This document shows, one piece after another, positions 50,702-59,977 of a stretch of DNA of 64,000 bases. A model generated the notes under the pieces. The model was not told where the DNA came from. It saw only the letters and a program-made list of their open reading frames with translations, and searched no databases. Source of the stretch: Caloranaerobacter azorensis DSM 13643 (GTDB lineage: Bacteria; Bacillota; Clostridia; Tissierellales; Thermohalobacteraceae); the NCBI RefSeq assembly GCF_900129995.1, contig NZ_FQXO01000006.1, forward strand, positions 1 to 64,000, written 5' to 3'. The position numbers were made by a program, and so were the translations under genes. Within the stretch, counting starts at the first letter, position 1; each line of letters opens with the position of its first letter.

Positions 50702-51538
50702 ATGTTTGATTTACTGCAATATGGCTTTATGCAGAGAGCCTTAATCGCTGGGATCATTATAGGAATATTATGTCCTCTCATTGGGATTTTTGTTGTATTG
50801 AGAAGGATGTCTCTAATTGGAGATAGTTTAGCGCATGTAGCTTTATCGGGAGTAGCAGCAGGATTATTAGCGGGAGTTTATCCATTAAGTACAGCTCTAT
50901 TGTTTTCCGTATCGGCAGCTCTGGCTATAGAGAAGTTAAGAAAGAGTTATGAAGATTTCGCAGAATTGGCGATAGCGATTATATTATCTTTAGGAATAAG
51001 CATTGCAGTCGTTTTAATCAGTTTTGCAAAGTCGCTTAATGTAGATTTGATGAGTTATTTGTTCGGGAGTATTATAACTGTCAGTAAGACGGATGTATAT
51101 ATGGTAATAGGATTAGGATTAGTCATAGTTATATTTGTAAAACTATTTTATAAAGAACTTCTCTTTATAACTTTTGATGAAGAAGCAGCAAAAATTGCTG
51201 GAATTCCAATAAAAACAATCAATTTTCTTTTTATTGTTTTAGTCGCTATGACGATAACAGTTTCAATGAGAATTGTTGGAATACTATTAGTATCTTCTAT
51301 GATGGTAATGCCGGTGGCAACAAGTCTTCAAATAGCTAGGAGCTTTAAACAGGCTATTTTCTTATCTGTAATATTTGCAGAAATATCGGTTGTATTGGGG
51401 ATTTTTATTTCATACTATCTTGAAATAGCTTCAGGCGGGACTATCGTGTTATTTTCTGTATTAATGTTAATTTTAACAATTGTATTAAAAAATTTAATTC
51501 TTAAAATAAAATTAAAGAAAAATTTAAACAGGACTTGA
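50702..51538 (+). CDS. znuB: Zinc ABC transporter permease
   Basis: A 278-residue membrane protein of the ABC-3 family with about eight helices. Conserved V-V-L-R-R-M-S-L-I-G-D-S-L-A-H-V-A-L-S-G-V-A near residue 38, the cytoplasmic F-D-E-E-A-A-K-I-A-G-I-P near 163 (coupling helix), and L-V-S-S-M-M-V-M-P-V-A-T-S. ATG 50702 is preferred over ATG 50696, as GAAGGAG has proper spacing only for the former. It is last gene of the operon. No clear terminator follows until the one shared with the convergent regulator. Confidence 0.93.
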   Translation: MFDLLQYGFMQRALIAGIIIGILCPLIGIFVVLRRMSLIGDSLAHVALSGVAAGLLAGVYPLSTALLFSVSAALAIEKLRKSYEDFAELAIAIILSLGISIAVVLISFAKSLNVDLMSYLFGSIITVSKTDVYMVIGLGLVIVIFVKLFYKELLFITFDEEAAKIAGIPIKTINFLFIVLVAMTITVSMRIVGILLVSSMMVMPVATSLQIARSFKQAIFLSVIFAEISVVLGIFISYYLEIASGGTIVLFSVLMLILTIVLKNLILKIKLKKNLNRT

Positions 51539-51965
51539 GATACATTAATACGATATCTTTAAATTTCAGCTTTGTCTATTTCTTTTACTTCATTTTTTTT
51601 ATAATATATATTTTGTCCGAATAAATTGCGCTAATATTATAATTTTATATCATTAAACTTAACTTTGTTTAATATTTATTTCTAAATCTTTTACTGCATA
51701 ACTACTAAATATAAGAGATAGTACTCCTAACAATTTTTCATTGTTTGTTAATGATATCTTCTTTAGACTCTATAAATCATTATTTACCATTTTAACCTTT
51801 AAGGATTAAATTCGATATTTTATTTCGCTCAAAAAAGAAGAAGTATTGTTTTAACTTAAACTTATAGATATAGGAGAAATGGTATATTCATATGATTCGA
51901 CTATTTTCTTAAATCCTGTCATAATATATTTTATTTTTCAATTTCCCAGGAAATATTGTCGACAT
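51539..51965. other. Gene-free stretch with a possible decayed reading frame
   Basis: On the minus strand, codons around 51665-51775 read SLKKISLTNNEKLLGVLSLI and then F-S-S-Y-A-V-K-D-L-E before a stop. The frame is not open further upstream, has no ribosome site and was not recognised. This may be the remains of a lost membrane protein gene. Otherwise the 430 bases look neutral and AT-rich. Confidence 0.3.
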
Positions 51966-51999
51966 CAAAAAACCCCACGATTAAAAAACGTGGGGTTTC
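51966..51999 (-). terminator. Terminator of the Fur-family gene
   Basis: Stem AAACCCCACG/CGTGGGGTTT with loop TTTTTTAAT on the minus strand, then TTTTGATG. It could also stop znuACB transcription from the left. Confidence 0.9.
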
Positions 52000-52015
52000 T
52001 ATTAAGCTGAAACAA

Positions 52016-52453
52016 TTAACGGTTATCCTTTTTTTTACATTTATCACAATATCCGTACAGTTCAAATTTATGATCTGTTAGAGTAAAATTTTTCTTATCT
52101 ACCTCTGATAGAATCTTATCTAATGGACAAAAATCTATAAATTCTGTTCTGCCGCATTTTTTACAAATGATGTGGTGATGGTGAGAGTCATTTTGCACTA
52201 GTTCGAACATAGAAGTATTGTTTTCTATATTAGTTTTATGAATTATATTGAGATTAGTAAGAATTTCTAAATTACGATAGATTGTAGAAAAATTAGTTTG
52301 AGGACATTTTTCTCTAGATTTTAAGAAAATTTCTTCTGCAGTTAAAAAATTATCTTTGTTTTCGACTAGAACTTCTATGATTGCTTTTCTCTGATTAGTT
52401 AACTTTAAGCCTTTTTCTTTTAATTTTTTTTGTACTGATTCTATTGTAATCAT
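52016..52453 (-). CDS. zur: Fur-family regulator, probably Zur
   Basis: A 145-residue ferric-uptake-type repressor. The winged helix includes LTNQRKAIIEVL and T-N-F-S-T-I-Y-R-N-L-E-I-L (recognition helix). The metal sites are H-H-H-H-I-I-C-K-K-C-G and Y-G-Y-C-D-K-C, giving the structural C-x2-C pair twice. It lies convergent to znuACB, so zinc sensing is more likely than iron or peroxide (inference). A PerR-like role cannot be excluded from sequence. Start ATG 52453 has AGGAG nine bases upstream. A TTG nine bases earlier has none. Confidence 0.85.
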   Translation of the reverse strand: MITIESVQKKLKEKGLKLTNQRKAIIEVLVENKDNFLTAEEIFLKSREKCPQTNFSTIYRNLEILTNLNIIHKTNIENNTSMFELVQNDSHHHHIICKKCGRTEFIDFCPLDKILSEVDKKNFTLTDHKFELYGYCDKCKKKDNR

Positions 52454-52616
52454 ACATTTCAACTCCTATAGATTATCCTGTTAAGAATATTTTATAATAA
52501 TTTATATCAAATTGTAACCCTAATAAATAGAAACTTATGTTCTTATGGTATAATAGAATAAATATGACATTTTTTTAGCAATTAGATGTATAAAATTGTT
52601 ATAAGGAGTGGGGGTT

Positions 52617-53735
52617 ATGTTGAAAGAAGGTTTGAGGCAAGATGAGAAAACGGAAATCTATCAAAGATTACCTTATGATATATTAGATGGTATGATTGAC
52701 TGGGTTAGAGTAATTGATAAAAATGAAATAATAATATATGCCAATAAGACTATGAGGAAGGAACTAGGAGAAGATATAGTAGGGAATAAGTGTTATTTAG
52801 CACTTAAAAAACCTTGCCATTGTGAAACTTGTATTACACAGTCAACAATAAAAACTGGCGAAATATTGGAAAAGGAAGAAATTATAGATGACAGGATTTT
52901 TGCTGTAAAGACTTCTCCTGTCCGGGATAATAAAGGCAATATTTATGCAGCAGTTGAAGTCTTTAGAGATGTTACAAAAGAGAGAAAACTTGAGTATGAA
53001 TTAGTTGAGAAAAACGAAAAAATGCGCAGTGAATTAGCATTTGCACGTAAATTACAGGAAAAAATATTACCCAAGAAAGGAATGTATGGGAATCTGCTTA
53101 TAGACTATGTATATAATCCTTCAGAAATGTTAAGCGGAGATATGTTTGATATATTCAATATTGATGATAATAATATTGGTGTATATATTAGTGATGTTGT
53201 TGGACATGGAGTATCTGCTTCTATGATAACTATGTTTGTAAAACAGAGTATGAGAGATATAAAGGACCATATATTGAGTCCTAGAGAAACTTTAATAAAA
53301 CTTCATAAGGGATTTCTTGAACTTGGATTAGATGATGATAAGTATTTTACTATATTTTATGGAGTTATAAATACAAAAGAGAATACTTTTACCTTTGTAA
53401 ATGGCGGTCACAATTGCAGTCCTATTTTAATAAGAGACAATAGAGTTAAATTATTAGAAGCAAAGGGATATCCGATAACATATCTGTTTGATAAAGTAGA
53501 TTATGATGAACATAAAATAAAACTTATTGAAGATGACAAATTGATATTTTATACGGACGGAATTGTTGAAGCTATAAATGAAAAAGGTGAACAGTTTGGA
53601 ATAGACAGGCTGCTAAATATGATGAAATATAAAGGCGATCAATTTATGGGATATATAGAGGATGAGATAGACGATTTTAGACAGAGTGTTAAACAAGACG
53701 ATTTTGCTGTTTTAATGATGAGAGTTTTGAAATAG
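52617..53735 (+). CDS. PAS-SpoIIE (PP2C-type) serine phosphatase
   Basis: A 372-residue signalling protein. A PAS domain (about residues 15-120: D-G-M-I-D-W-V-R-V-I-D-K-N-E-I-I-I-Y-A-N) contains a C-Y-L-A-L-K-K-P-C-H-C-E-T-C cysteine group that could bind a metal or sense redox. A linker helix (E-L-A-F-A-R-K-L-Q-E-K-I-L-P) leads to a SpoIIE/RsbU phosphatase domain with the metal-binding L-S-G-D-M-F-D, Y-I-S-D-V-V-G-H-G-V-S-A-S, N-G-G-H-N and F-Y-T-D-G-I-V-E-A. It should dephosphorylate an anti-sigma-factor antagonist, but no partner genes are adjacent. ATG 52617 follows AAGGAG. Confidence 0.92.
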   Translation: MLKEGLRQDEKTEIYQRLPYDILDGMIDWVRVIDKNEIIIYANKTMRKELGEDIVGNKCYLALKKPCHCETCITQSTIKTGEILEKEEIIDDRIFAVKTSPVRDNKGNIYAAVEVFRDVTKERKLEYELVEKNEKMRSELAFARKLQEKILPKKGMYGNLLIDYVYNPSEMLSGDMFDIFNIDDNNIGVYISDVVGHGVSASMITMFVKQSMRDIKDHILSPRETLIKLHKGFLELGLDDDKYFTIFYGVINTKENTFTFVNGGHNCSPILIRDNRVKLLEAKGYPITYLFDKVDYDEHKIKLIEDDKLIFYTDGIVEAINEKGEQFGIDRLLNMMKYKGDQFMGYIEDEIDDFRQSVKQDDFAVLMMRVLK

Positions 53736-53839
53736 TATAGATAATATTTTACACACTTTTTCCACAATTATAATATTTTTATTCCAAAGTCTCCTCTTAT
53801 AATAAAAGTGTAAAAAAAATTAAGAGAGGAGAGATGGGT

Positions 53840-54385
53840 ATGAAAAAATTCTTGACATTCTTATTAGTAGGTGTGATGCTTTTTACAATTACAGGAGGTG
53901 TTTTTGCAGAGGGATTAAATAATTCCGCAAAAGATTTTTCAGAAAAATCTTTTAAATTAGGTAAAGCACAGTTTAAGATTAAAGAAAGAAAAAATATGAG
54001 ATTTGAAGCAATGAAAGAATTCAAGGACGAAATGCATAAAATAAATGAACTTAGAGTAGAGAGACTTAGTTTAAGAATGCAAATAATAGAAAAACATGAT
54101 GCTATATTAGATTTATATATTGAAGCTAGAGAGAACGGGAATATTGAAGAACTTAAAGAAGCAAGAGAAGTGAGAAAACAAATTGGAGAAATAAATAATG
54201 AGATTAAGGATTTATTAGAGCAAATAAAGATTGAAAGGAAAGCATTTAGAGAAGATGCAAAAAATAATGATTTTGATTCAGCAAGAGAACATATTAATAA
54301 AATTATAGAATTAAAAATAAATGTAAATGATAAAATTTCTAAAAAAATTGGATTATTAGATGAAATAATAGATATTCTTTCATAA
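53840..54385 (+). CDS. Secreted helical (coiled-coil) protein next to a two-component system
   Basis: Not assigned to a family. 181 residues with a clean signal peptide (MKKFLTFLLVGVMLFTITGGVFA, cleavage after Ala; shown in full only for positions 1-23 as separate motif MKKFLTFLL...GGVFA). The remainder is almost entirely helical and charged. It contains R-L-S-L-R-M-Q-I-I-E-K-H, a heptad-like E-A-R-E-V-R-K-Q-I-G-E-I-N-N-E-I-K-D-L-L-E, and no cysteine. Size and layout resemble Spy/CpxP-type periplasmic stress proteins, although the family's L-T-x-x-Q motif is not seen. A terminator separates it from the response regulator 61 bases downstream. ATG 53840 follows AGAGGAGAG. Confidence 0.7.
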   Translation: MKKFLTFLLVGVMLFTITGGVFAEGLNNSAKDFSEKSFKLGKAQFKIKERKNMRFEAMKEFKDEMHKINELRVERLSLRMQIIEKHDAILDLYIEARENGNIEELKEAREVRKQIGEINNEIKDLLEQIKIERKAFREDAKNNDFDSAREHINKIIELKINVNDKISKKIGLLDEIIDILS

Positions 54386-54414
54386 AGAGATAGGGTTTAT
54401 CCTATCTCTTTTAT
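54384..54414 (+). terminator. Terminator after the secreted helical protein
   Basis: Stem AAAGAGATAGG/CCTATCTCTTT with loop GTTTAT, then TATAT. It starts at the stop codon. Confidence 0.88.
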
Positions 54415-54446
54415 ATGTGTTATAATCTATCTAAGGAGGGTAGATT

Positions 54447-55124
54447 ATGCCGCATATTTTTGTTGTTGATGATGAAAAAAATATCAGAGACCTTATAAAA
54501 AAATATCTTCAAAAGGAGGGTTATAGAGTTACTTTATTTGAAGAAGGAACAAATCTTTTAAAAGAAATTGATAGATTAAAGCCTGATTTAATAGTGTTAG
54601 ATATTATGATGCCCGGTATTGATGGATTAGAACTATGTAAAGAGATTAGAAAAAATAATGATATTCCTATAATATTTGTTTCGGCAAAGGACGAAGAAGT
54701 CGATAGAATAGTAGGTTTAGAACTTGGAGGAGATGACTACTTATCTAAACCATTTAGCCCTAGAGAGTTGGTTGTTAGAATTAAAAATATTCTAAGAAGA
54801 ATAGAAAAGGCTAAAAATATTAACGAGACTATAATCGAAATTAAAGATGTTAAAATACATACTGAAAGAAGATTTGTAGAAATAAATGGTAAAGAACTTA
54901 AGCTTACTACTAAAGAATATGATTTATTTGAATATCTTGCAAAAAATAAAAATAGACCTTTTACTAGAGACGAACTTATTGATAAAATATGGGGGTACGA
55001 TTATATACCGGATAATAGAATGATAGATGATTTAGTTAAGAGAATCAGGAAAAAACTTAAAGAGATGAATTCGGAATTAGGAATAATAACTGTTTGGGGT
55101 TATGGATATAGAATGGATGGTTAA
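54447..55124 (+). CDS. OmpR/PhoB-family response regulator
   Basis: A 225-residue two-component regulator. The receiver domain has the acidic pair D8/D9, the phospho-acceptor Asp52 in L-I-V-L-D-I-M-M-P-G, T/S in F-V-S-A-K-D, and Lys in Y-L-S-K-P-F. A winged-helix DNA-binding domain (about 125-225) carries L-T-T-K-E-Y-D-L-F-E-Y-L and the ending V-W-G-Y-G-Y-R-M. AAGGAGGGTAGATT precedes ATG 54447. Only one base separates it from the kinase start, so the two are cotranscribed. The target is unknown; the adjacent secreted protein is a candidate. Confidence 0.95.
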   Translation: MPHIFVVDDEKNIRDLIKKYLQKEGYRVTLFEEGTNLLKEIDRLKPDLIVLDIMMPGIDGLELCKEIRKNNDIPIIFVSAKDEEVDRIVGLELGGDDYLSKPFSPRELVVRIKNILRRIEKAKNINETIIEIKDVKIHTERRFVEINGKELKLTTKEYDLFEYLAKNKNRPFTRDELIDKIWGYDYIPDNRMIDDLVKRIRKKLKEMNSELGIITVWGYGYRMDG

Positions 55125-55125
55125 T

Positions 55126-56481
55126 ATGAAAAAGATAGGGAACAAAATTATATTATCGTATTTTTTAATATTGCTTATAGTTTTTCTAGTTACTAGTATA
55201 ACTTTCAATTATTTATCTAAAAAATATTTAGTAATGGAAACTCGAATACAATTAAGGGAAGAAGGTCAGAAGATTGCAGAAATATTAAGAAATGTGAATC
55301 TTCAAAAAGGCGATTTTAAAAATATCAATTTGAGTAGGAGGCAGTTAAGACTTGCCGGTAAGTTTATAGATTCTGAAGTATTAGTGATTAATAGAGAAGG
55401 CAAAATAGTATATAGGGATTTAAAAGATTTAAATCAAAATGTATTATATAAGCTATTAAAGTTTAAACAGTCGACTTTAAACGGTTATATAGTTGAAAGA
55501 GTTGTAATAAAGGATAAAAATCAACGTATTAATGGTTATGTTTTTTTATTCGCTAGAATAAAGAATATACATGCATTGAATAGATTGATGAGGCAAACTC
55601 AAAGTTTAAGTTTTATTATAGCTTCGATAATAGCATTATTTATTGGTATAATTTTTCAAAAAAATATTTCAAAACCTATTAAAATGCTAAAGGAGAAAAT
55701 GATAAATTTTTCTATAGATAACTTCCATGAATATCCAGACATTAATACAGGAGACGAAATAGAGGAATTAGATAAAAGTTTTAAAGAGATGGCGGAAAGA
55801 ATAAAAAGATATAATAAGCAGCAGAAAATATTTTTACAAAATACTTCTCATGAATTAAAAACCCCGTTAATGTCGATTCAAGGATATGCAGAAGCTATAA
55901 AAGATGGAGTTGTAGAAGGTAAAGAGTTAGAAGAAAGTCTCAATATAATTATAGAAGAAAGTCAACGGCTTAAGAAGACAGTTGATGAAATAATATATTT
56001 AGTTAAGATTGAAAATGTAGAAGAAAACTTTAATTTTGAAGAAGTTGATTTATCAGAAATTATATTTAAATCAATAAAAACTATTAAATCTTTGGCAGAT
56101 GAGAAAAATATAAATATAGATGTACAAATAGAAAAAGAATGTATCGTTAAAATAGATTCAGAAAAAATGATGAGGGCATTAGTTAATATTTTGGGGAATT
56201 GTATAAGATATGCCGAAAATAAAATAAGTATTAATGCAAGATACAAATATGAAAAAACAGAAATAATTATTAAAGATGATGGAGAAGGTTTCAAAGATGG
56301 AGAGGAGAATAAAATATTTGAAAGATTTTATAAAGGAAGAAATGGCAGTACAGGCATTGGATTAGCTATTACAAAAGCAATAATAGAAAGGCATAATGGA
56401 AATGTTTATGCATATAATGGAACACCCAAAGGGGCTGTTTTTAAAATAGAATTACCTAAAGTTGATTGTAGTAAATATTAG
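55126..56481 (+). CDS. Membrane sensor histidine kinase
   Basis: A 451-residue kinase with transmembrane helices at about 10-30 and 160-180 flanking an extracytoplasmic sensor of about 125 residues. HAMP, HisKA and HATPase domains follow. Visible motifs are the H-box N-T-S-H-E-L-K-T-P, the N-box I-L-G-N-C-I-R-Y-A and the G-boxes I-K-D-D-G-E-G-F and G-S-T-G-I-G-L-A. ATG 55126 lies directly after the regulator stop. Longer in-frame starts overlap the regulator gene and have no ribosome site. The sensor domain has no recognised ligand fold. Confidence 0.93.
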   Translation: MKKIGNKIILSYFLILLIVFLVTSITFNYLSKKYLVMETRIQLREEGQKIAEILRNVNLQKGDFKNINLSRRQLRLAGKFIDSEVLVINREGKIVYRDLKDLNQNVLYKLLKFKQSTLNGYIVERVVIKDKNQRINGYVFLFARIKNIHALNRLMRQTQSLSFIIASIIALFIGIIFQKNISKPIKMLKEKMINFSIDNFHEYPDINTGDEIEELDKSFKEMAERIKRYNKQQKIFLQNTSHELKTPLMSIQGYAEAIKDGVVEGKELEESLNIIIEESQRLKKTVDEIIYLVKIENVEENFNFEEVDLSEIIFKSIKTIKSLADEKNINIDVQIEKECIVKIDSEKMMRALVNILGNCIRYAENKISINARYKYEKTEIIIKDDGEGFKDGEENKIFERFYKGRNGSTGIGLAITKAIIERHNGNVYAYNGTPKGAVFKIELPKVDCSKY

Positions 56482-56539
56482 TGCTATACTTGTTATAGAT
56501 TTAAAGACAGATGCAAATATAATAGAAGGGGTAATATAT

Positions 56540-57451
56540 ATGGATAAGCAGAAGATTATTGATGAGATTATAAAACTCAAGAGAGAGAAAGATGCTATTA
56601 TATTGGCTCACAATTATCAGATACCAGAAGTACAGGAAATTGCAGATGTTGTTGGAGATTCATTAGCACTTAGTAGAGCTGCAAGTAATGTTGATAATAA
56701 AATGATTGTTTTTTGTGGAGTACATTTTATGGCTGAAAGTGCCAAAATACTTTCTCCAGATAAGAAAGTATTACTGCCAGCAAAAGATGCCGGATGTCCT
56801 ATGGCAGATATGGTAACAGCAGAAAAGTTAAGAGAATATAAAGAAAAAAATCCAGACACTTATATCGTTTGTTATGTAAATTCTTCTGCAGCTGTCAAAG
56901 CTGAATGTGATATATGTTGTACTTCATCGAATGCTTTGAAAGTTGTAAGCAGCGTAGATGCAGAAAAAATATTATTTGTGCCTGATAGAAATTTGGGTAA
57001 TTATGTAAAAAACAAGGTTAAAGATAAACAAATCGATTTGTGGCCCGGATTTTGTATAACTCACCATAGAGTCAAAGAAAGTGAAGTAATAAAAGCCAAA
57101 GAGGCACATCCTGATGCTTTAGTTTTAGTTCATCCAGAATGTAATGAAAATGTTGTTAAAATGGCAGATTTTGTTGGAAGTACTTCACAGATTATTGAAT
57201 TTGCGACAAAGTCAAGTAGTAAGAAATTTATTATAGGGACAGAAATGGGTATACTACATCAGCTTAGAAAACTTAATCCAGATAAGAGATTTTATCTTCT
57301 ATCACCAGGGTTTATATGTGCTAATATGAAAAAAACAGGGTTAAATGATGTATTGAATGCACTTAAATATGAAAGATTTGAAATTACTGTCCCAGAAGAT
57401 ATAAGGGCAAAGGCACTTACATCCTTGCAGAGGATGATGGATATAAAATAA
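56540..57451 (+). CDS. nadA: Quinolinate synthase A
   Basis: A 4Fe-4S enzyme that condenses iminoaspartate and dihydroxyacetone phosphate to quinolinate. The 303 residues carry ILAHNYQIPEVQEIADVVGD, the cluster ligands in F-C-G-V-H-F-M-A-E-S, A-G-C-P-M-A-D-M, and V-H-P-E-C-N and the late P-G-F-I-C-A-N-M, plus GSTSQI and GTEMGILHQL. ATG 56540 has AGAAGGGG upstream. The open frame extends 26 codons further into the kinase end without a ribosome site. It is first gene of nadA-nadB-nadC, the complete route from aspartate to nicotinate mononucleotide. Confidence 0.97.
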   Translation: MDKQKIIDEIIKLKREKDAIILAHNYQIPEVQEIADVVGDSLALSRAASNVDNKMIVFCGVHFMAESAKILSPDKKVLLPAKDAGCPMADMVTAEKLREYKEKNPDTYIVCYVNSSAAVKAECDICCTSSNALKVVSSVDAEKILFVPDRNLGNYVKNKVKDKQIDLWPGFCITHHRVKESEVIKAKEAHPDALVLVHPECNENVVKMADFVGSTSQIIEFATKSSSKKFIIGTEMGILHQLRKLNPDKRFYLLSPGFICANMKKTGLNDVLNALKYERFEITVPEDIRAKALTSLQRMMDIK

Positions 57452-57465
57452 AGAGGTGAAATTTG

Positions 57466-58962
57466 GTGGGGTTTAAAAATACTGCGGATGTTATTATAGT
57501 GGGTTCGGGTTTAGCTGGAGTCTATACCGCTCTCAATATAGATAGTAGATTAAATGTTAAGATACTGTCAAAGGGCGAGATGTCTGAAAACAATTCTTCA
57601 CTCGCCCAAGGAGGTATTGCGGCAAGTTTAGAAACAGACGATTTAGACGATCATATTAGAGATACTTTAAAGGCTGGTTCAAATGTGAATAATATAGATA
57701 AATTAAGGATAATGGTATATGAAGCTAAAGAGAACATAGATAGACTTTTAGAATTTGGAGTTCCTTTTGATAGAGATAGTTATGGAAGATTGACAACTAC
57801 ATTAGAAGGTGGACATAGTAGGGCTAGGATACTTCATGCAGGCGGAGATGCAACGGGAAAAGAAATAATGCAAGCTCTGTATAAAGAAGCAGTTAATAGA
57901 GACAACATAGAAATTTTAGAAAATACGATGGCTGTCGATGTAATAAAAAAAGATAATAAGTGTGTAGGGGTTAGGATTATTAAGGACAATGAATTAATCG
58001 ATATTTTCTCTAGAGCCGTAGTCATAGCAACGGGTGGGATTGGAGCTTTATACAAAAATAGTACTAACTCGCCTTTAGCTACAGGTGATGGGATAGCAAT
58101 GGCATATAGAGCGGGTTGTATACTTGATAATATGGAATTTATCCAATTTCATCCTACAGCGCTCTATTCTAAAGACGAGGGCAAAAAATTTTTAATATCA
58201 GAAGCTGTGAGGGGTGAAGGAGCATATTTAAGGAATAAATTTGGAGAAAGGTTTATGCTAAAAATCCATCCTAATGCAGAATTGGCCCCTAGAGATGTCG
58301 TTGCACAGAGTATATACAACGAATTGGTCAAAACAGATAGTGAATTTGTATATTTAGATATAACGCACAAAGACAGAGATTTTCTCGTTAAAAGATTTCC
58401 TACAATTTTTAATAAATGTTTAGAATATGGATTAGATATGTCAAAAGATTTAATACCTGTTGTTCCTGTAGAGCACTATTTTATTGGGGGCATAAAAGTT
58501 AATGATGATGGAATGACTAATATAGAGAACTTATATGCTTGTGGAGAGTGTACTAATACAGGCGTACATGGAGCAAACAGATTAGCCAGCAATTCTCTGC
58601 TTGAATGTGTTGTGTTCGGCAGACGAATAGCCAATTCAATTAATAATAATATAGAGAACATTCCACTTACAATTTTAGATAGAGATGATATTCAAATAGA
58701 AGAAGCAGACGAGTCTTCTTTCAAGCCTATTAGAGATAAGATAAAATATACAATGGACAAATATGTAGGGATAGTGCGTACAACATCAGGATTATTGAAA
58801 GCTAGAGAAATAATAGATGATATATATGAAATGTTGAAAAATAAATATATATATAATAGAGAATATATTGAAGTTTTAAATATGACTATTGTATCAAAGA
58901 ACATTATAGAAGGATGTATTAAAAGAGAAAAAAGTCTAGGATGTCATTATAGAATAAATTAA
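57466..58962 (+). CDS. nadB: L-aspartate oxidase
   Basis: FAD enzyme oxidising aspartate to iminoaspartate for NadA; in anaerobes it uses fumarate. The dinucleotide motif V-G-S-G-L-A-G-V-Y lies near residue 14, followed by S-S-L-A-Q-G-G-I-A-A, G-G-H-S-R-A-R-I-L-H, and the active-site H-P-T-A-L and E-A-V-R-G-E-G-A-Y-L. H-Y-F-I-G-G-I-K-V and S-N-S-L-L-E-C-V-V-F-G are also present. At about 498 residues it is shorter than the E. coli enzyme (540). The start is either TTG 57463 or GTG 57466; GTG is favoured by its distance to GAGGTG. Confidence 0.96.
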   Translation: MGFKNTADVIIVGSGLAGVYTALNIDSRLNVKILSKGEMSENNSSLAQGGIAASLETDDLDDHIRDTLKAGSNVNNIDKLRIMVYEAKENIDRLLEFGVPFDRDSYGRLTTTLEGGHSRARILHAGGDATGKEIMQALYKEAVNRDNIEILENTMAVDVIKKDNKCVGVRIIKDNELIDIFSRAVVIATGGIGALYKNSTNSPLATGDGIAMAYRAGCILDNMEFIQFHPTALYSKDEGKKFLISEAVRGEGAYLRNKFGERFMLKIHPNAELAPRDVVAQSIYNELVKTDSEFVYLDITHKDRDFLVKRFPTIFNKCLEYGLDMSKDLIPVVPVEHYFIGGIKVNDDGMTNIENLYACGECTNTGVHGANRLASNSLLECVVFGRRIANSINNNIENIPLTILDRDDIQIEEADESSFKPIRDKIKYTMDKYVGIVRTTSGLLKAREIIDDIYEMLKNKYIYNREYIEVLNMTIVSKNIIEGCIKREKSLGCHYRIN

Positions 58963-58977
58963 TGATGAGGTGTTAAA

Positions 58978-59808
58978 ATGTTAGTGCTTCAAATAGAAGA
59001 TATAATCAAGAATGCTTTATTAGAAGATATGAATAACGGTGATATTACAACTGAAAACCTAATAGGATTAAACGATATTTCTGAAGCTGAAATAATCGCT
59101 AAAGAAGATGGAGTGTTAGCTGGGATAGAAATAGCAGAGATTACTTTTAAATTGCTTGATAAAGATATGCTATTTTATAGGTTAAAGGAAGATGGGCAGT
59201 TCTTAAGAAAAGGCGATGTTATAGCTAAAATAAAAGGTAAAACTAGAGCTATTTTATCTGGCGAGAGAACAGCTCTAAATTTTCTTCAGAGATTATCCGG
59301 AATTGCGACTAAAACTAAAAAGTTTGTAGATAAAGTAGAAAAGTATAACGTTAGAGTAGCTGATACGAGAAAGACTACACCGGGCATTAGAGCATTAGAA
59401 AAATATGCTGTAAGATTAGGCGGAGGAGCAAATCATAGATATAATTTATCAGATGCCGTTATGATAAAGGATAATCATATAAGAGCCGTTGGAAGTATAG
59501 AAAAAGCCATCAAATTAATAAGGGAAAGGGTTCCACATACTGTTAAGGTAGAAGTTGAGGTTGAAACTATTGAACAGTTCAAACAGGCCCTAGATGCAGG
59601 AGCCGATATTATAATGCTCGATAATATGAGTATTGAGGATATGAAAGAAGCTGTGAATATAAATAATAAAAAGGCTATATTAGAAGCATCTGGTAATGTC
59701 AATATAGATAATATTGAAGAAGTAGCTAAAACCGGAGTAGATGTAATCTCTGTTGGAGCATTAACCCATTCGGTTAAATCACTAGATATCAGCTTAAATA
59801 TTAAATAA
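58978..59808 (+). CDS. nadC: Nicotinate-nucleotide pyrophosphorylase (carboxylating)
   Basis: Quinolinate phosphoribosyltransferase, the last step to NaMN. The 276 residues contain E-D-M-N-N-G-D-I-T-T, L-S-G-E-R-T-A-L-N-F-L-Q-R-L-S-G, D-T-R-K-T-T-P-G-I-R-A-L-E-K-Y-A-V-R-L-G-G-G, H-R-Y-N-L-S-D, VEVEVET, the IMLDNMS metal site and L-E-A-S-G-N-V. GATGAGGTGTTAAA precedes ATG 58978, 15 bases after nadB. A terminator interrupted by a repeat element follows. Confidence 0.97.
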   Translation: MLVLQIEDIIKNALLEDMNNGDITTENLIGLNDISEAEIIAKEDGVLAGIEIAEITFKLLDKDMLFYRLKEDGQFLRKGDVIAKIKGKTRAILSGERTALNFLQRLSGIATKTKKFVDKVEKYNVRVADTRKTTPGIRALEKYAVRLGGGANHRYNLSDAVMIKDNHIRAVGSIEKAIKLIRERVPHTVKVEVEVETIEQFKQALDAGADIIMLDNMSIEDMKEAVNINNKKAILEASGNVNIDNIEEVAKTGVDVISVGALTHSVKSLDISLNIK

Positions 59809-59838
59809 AAAGACTAATAGGGGGATTTTAAATCCTTT

Positions 59839-59950
59839 AGACTGTTGACAAACTTATATTTATGAAAATGAAAGCGAATGCTTGAAAGAATTTAGTTTTC
59901 GTCCGCATGAGCGTCATTTTCATAAAATATTTTACTTTGTCAACAAGCTC
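59839..59950. repeat. MITE-like repeat, short copy (112 bp) inside the nadC terminator
   Basis: AGACTGTTGACAAACTTATA ... TTTGTCAACAAGCTC, nearly identical to the copy at 47.8 kb apart from a 10-base deletion. It is flanked by a perfect 15-base direct repeat GGGGATTTTAAATCC (59821-59835 and 59951-59965), part of the original terminator stem. The repeat looks like a target duplication or a repair duplication, separated on the left by TTT. Confidence 0.88.
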
Positions 59951-59977
59951 GGGGATTTTAAATCCCTCTATTTTTAA
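59951..59977 (+). terminator. Remaining nadC terminator
   Basis: GGGATTT/AAATCCC stem followed by TCTATTTTT. Before insertion the stem probably began further left with AATAGGGGG, which now lies on the other side of the repeat. Confidence 0.7.

Noticed and set aside
56482-56539. NiaR/NadR operator before nadA (AAAGACAGATGC)
   Set aside because: Only one half-site-like word, with no palindrome; too weak to report.
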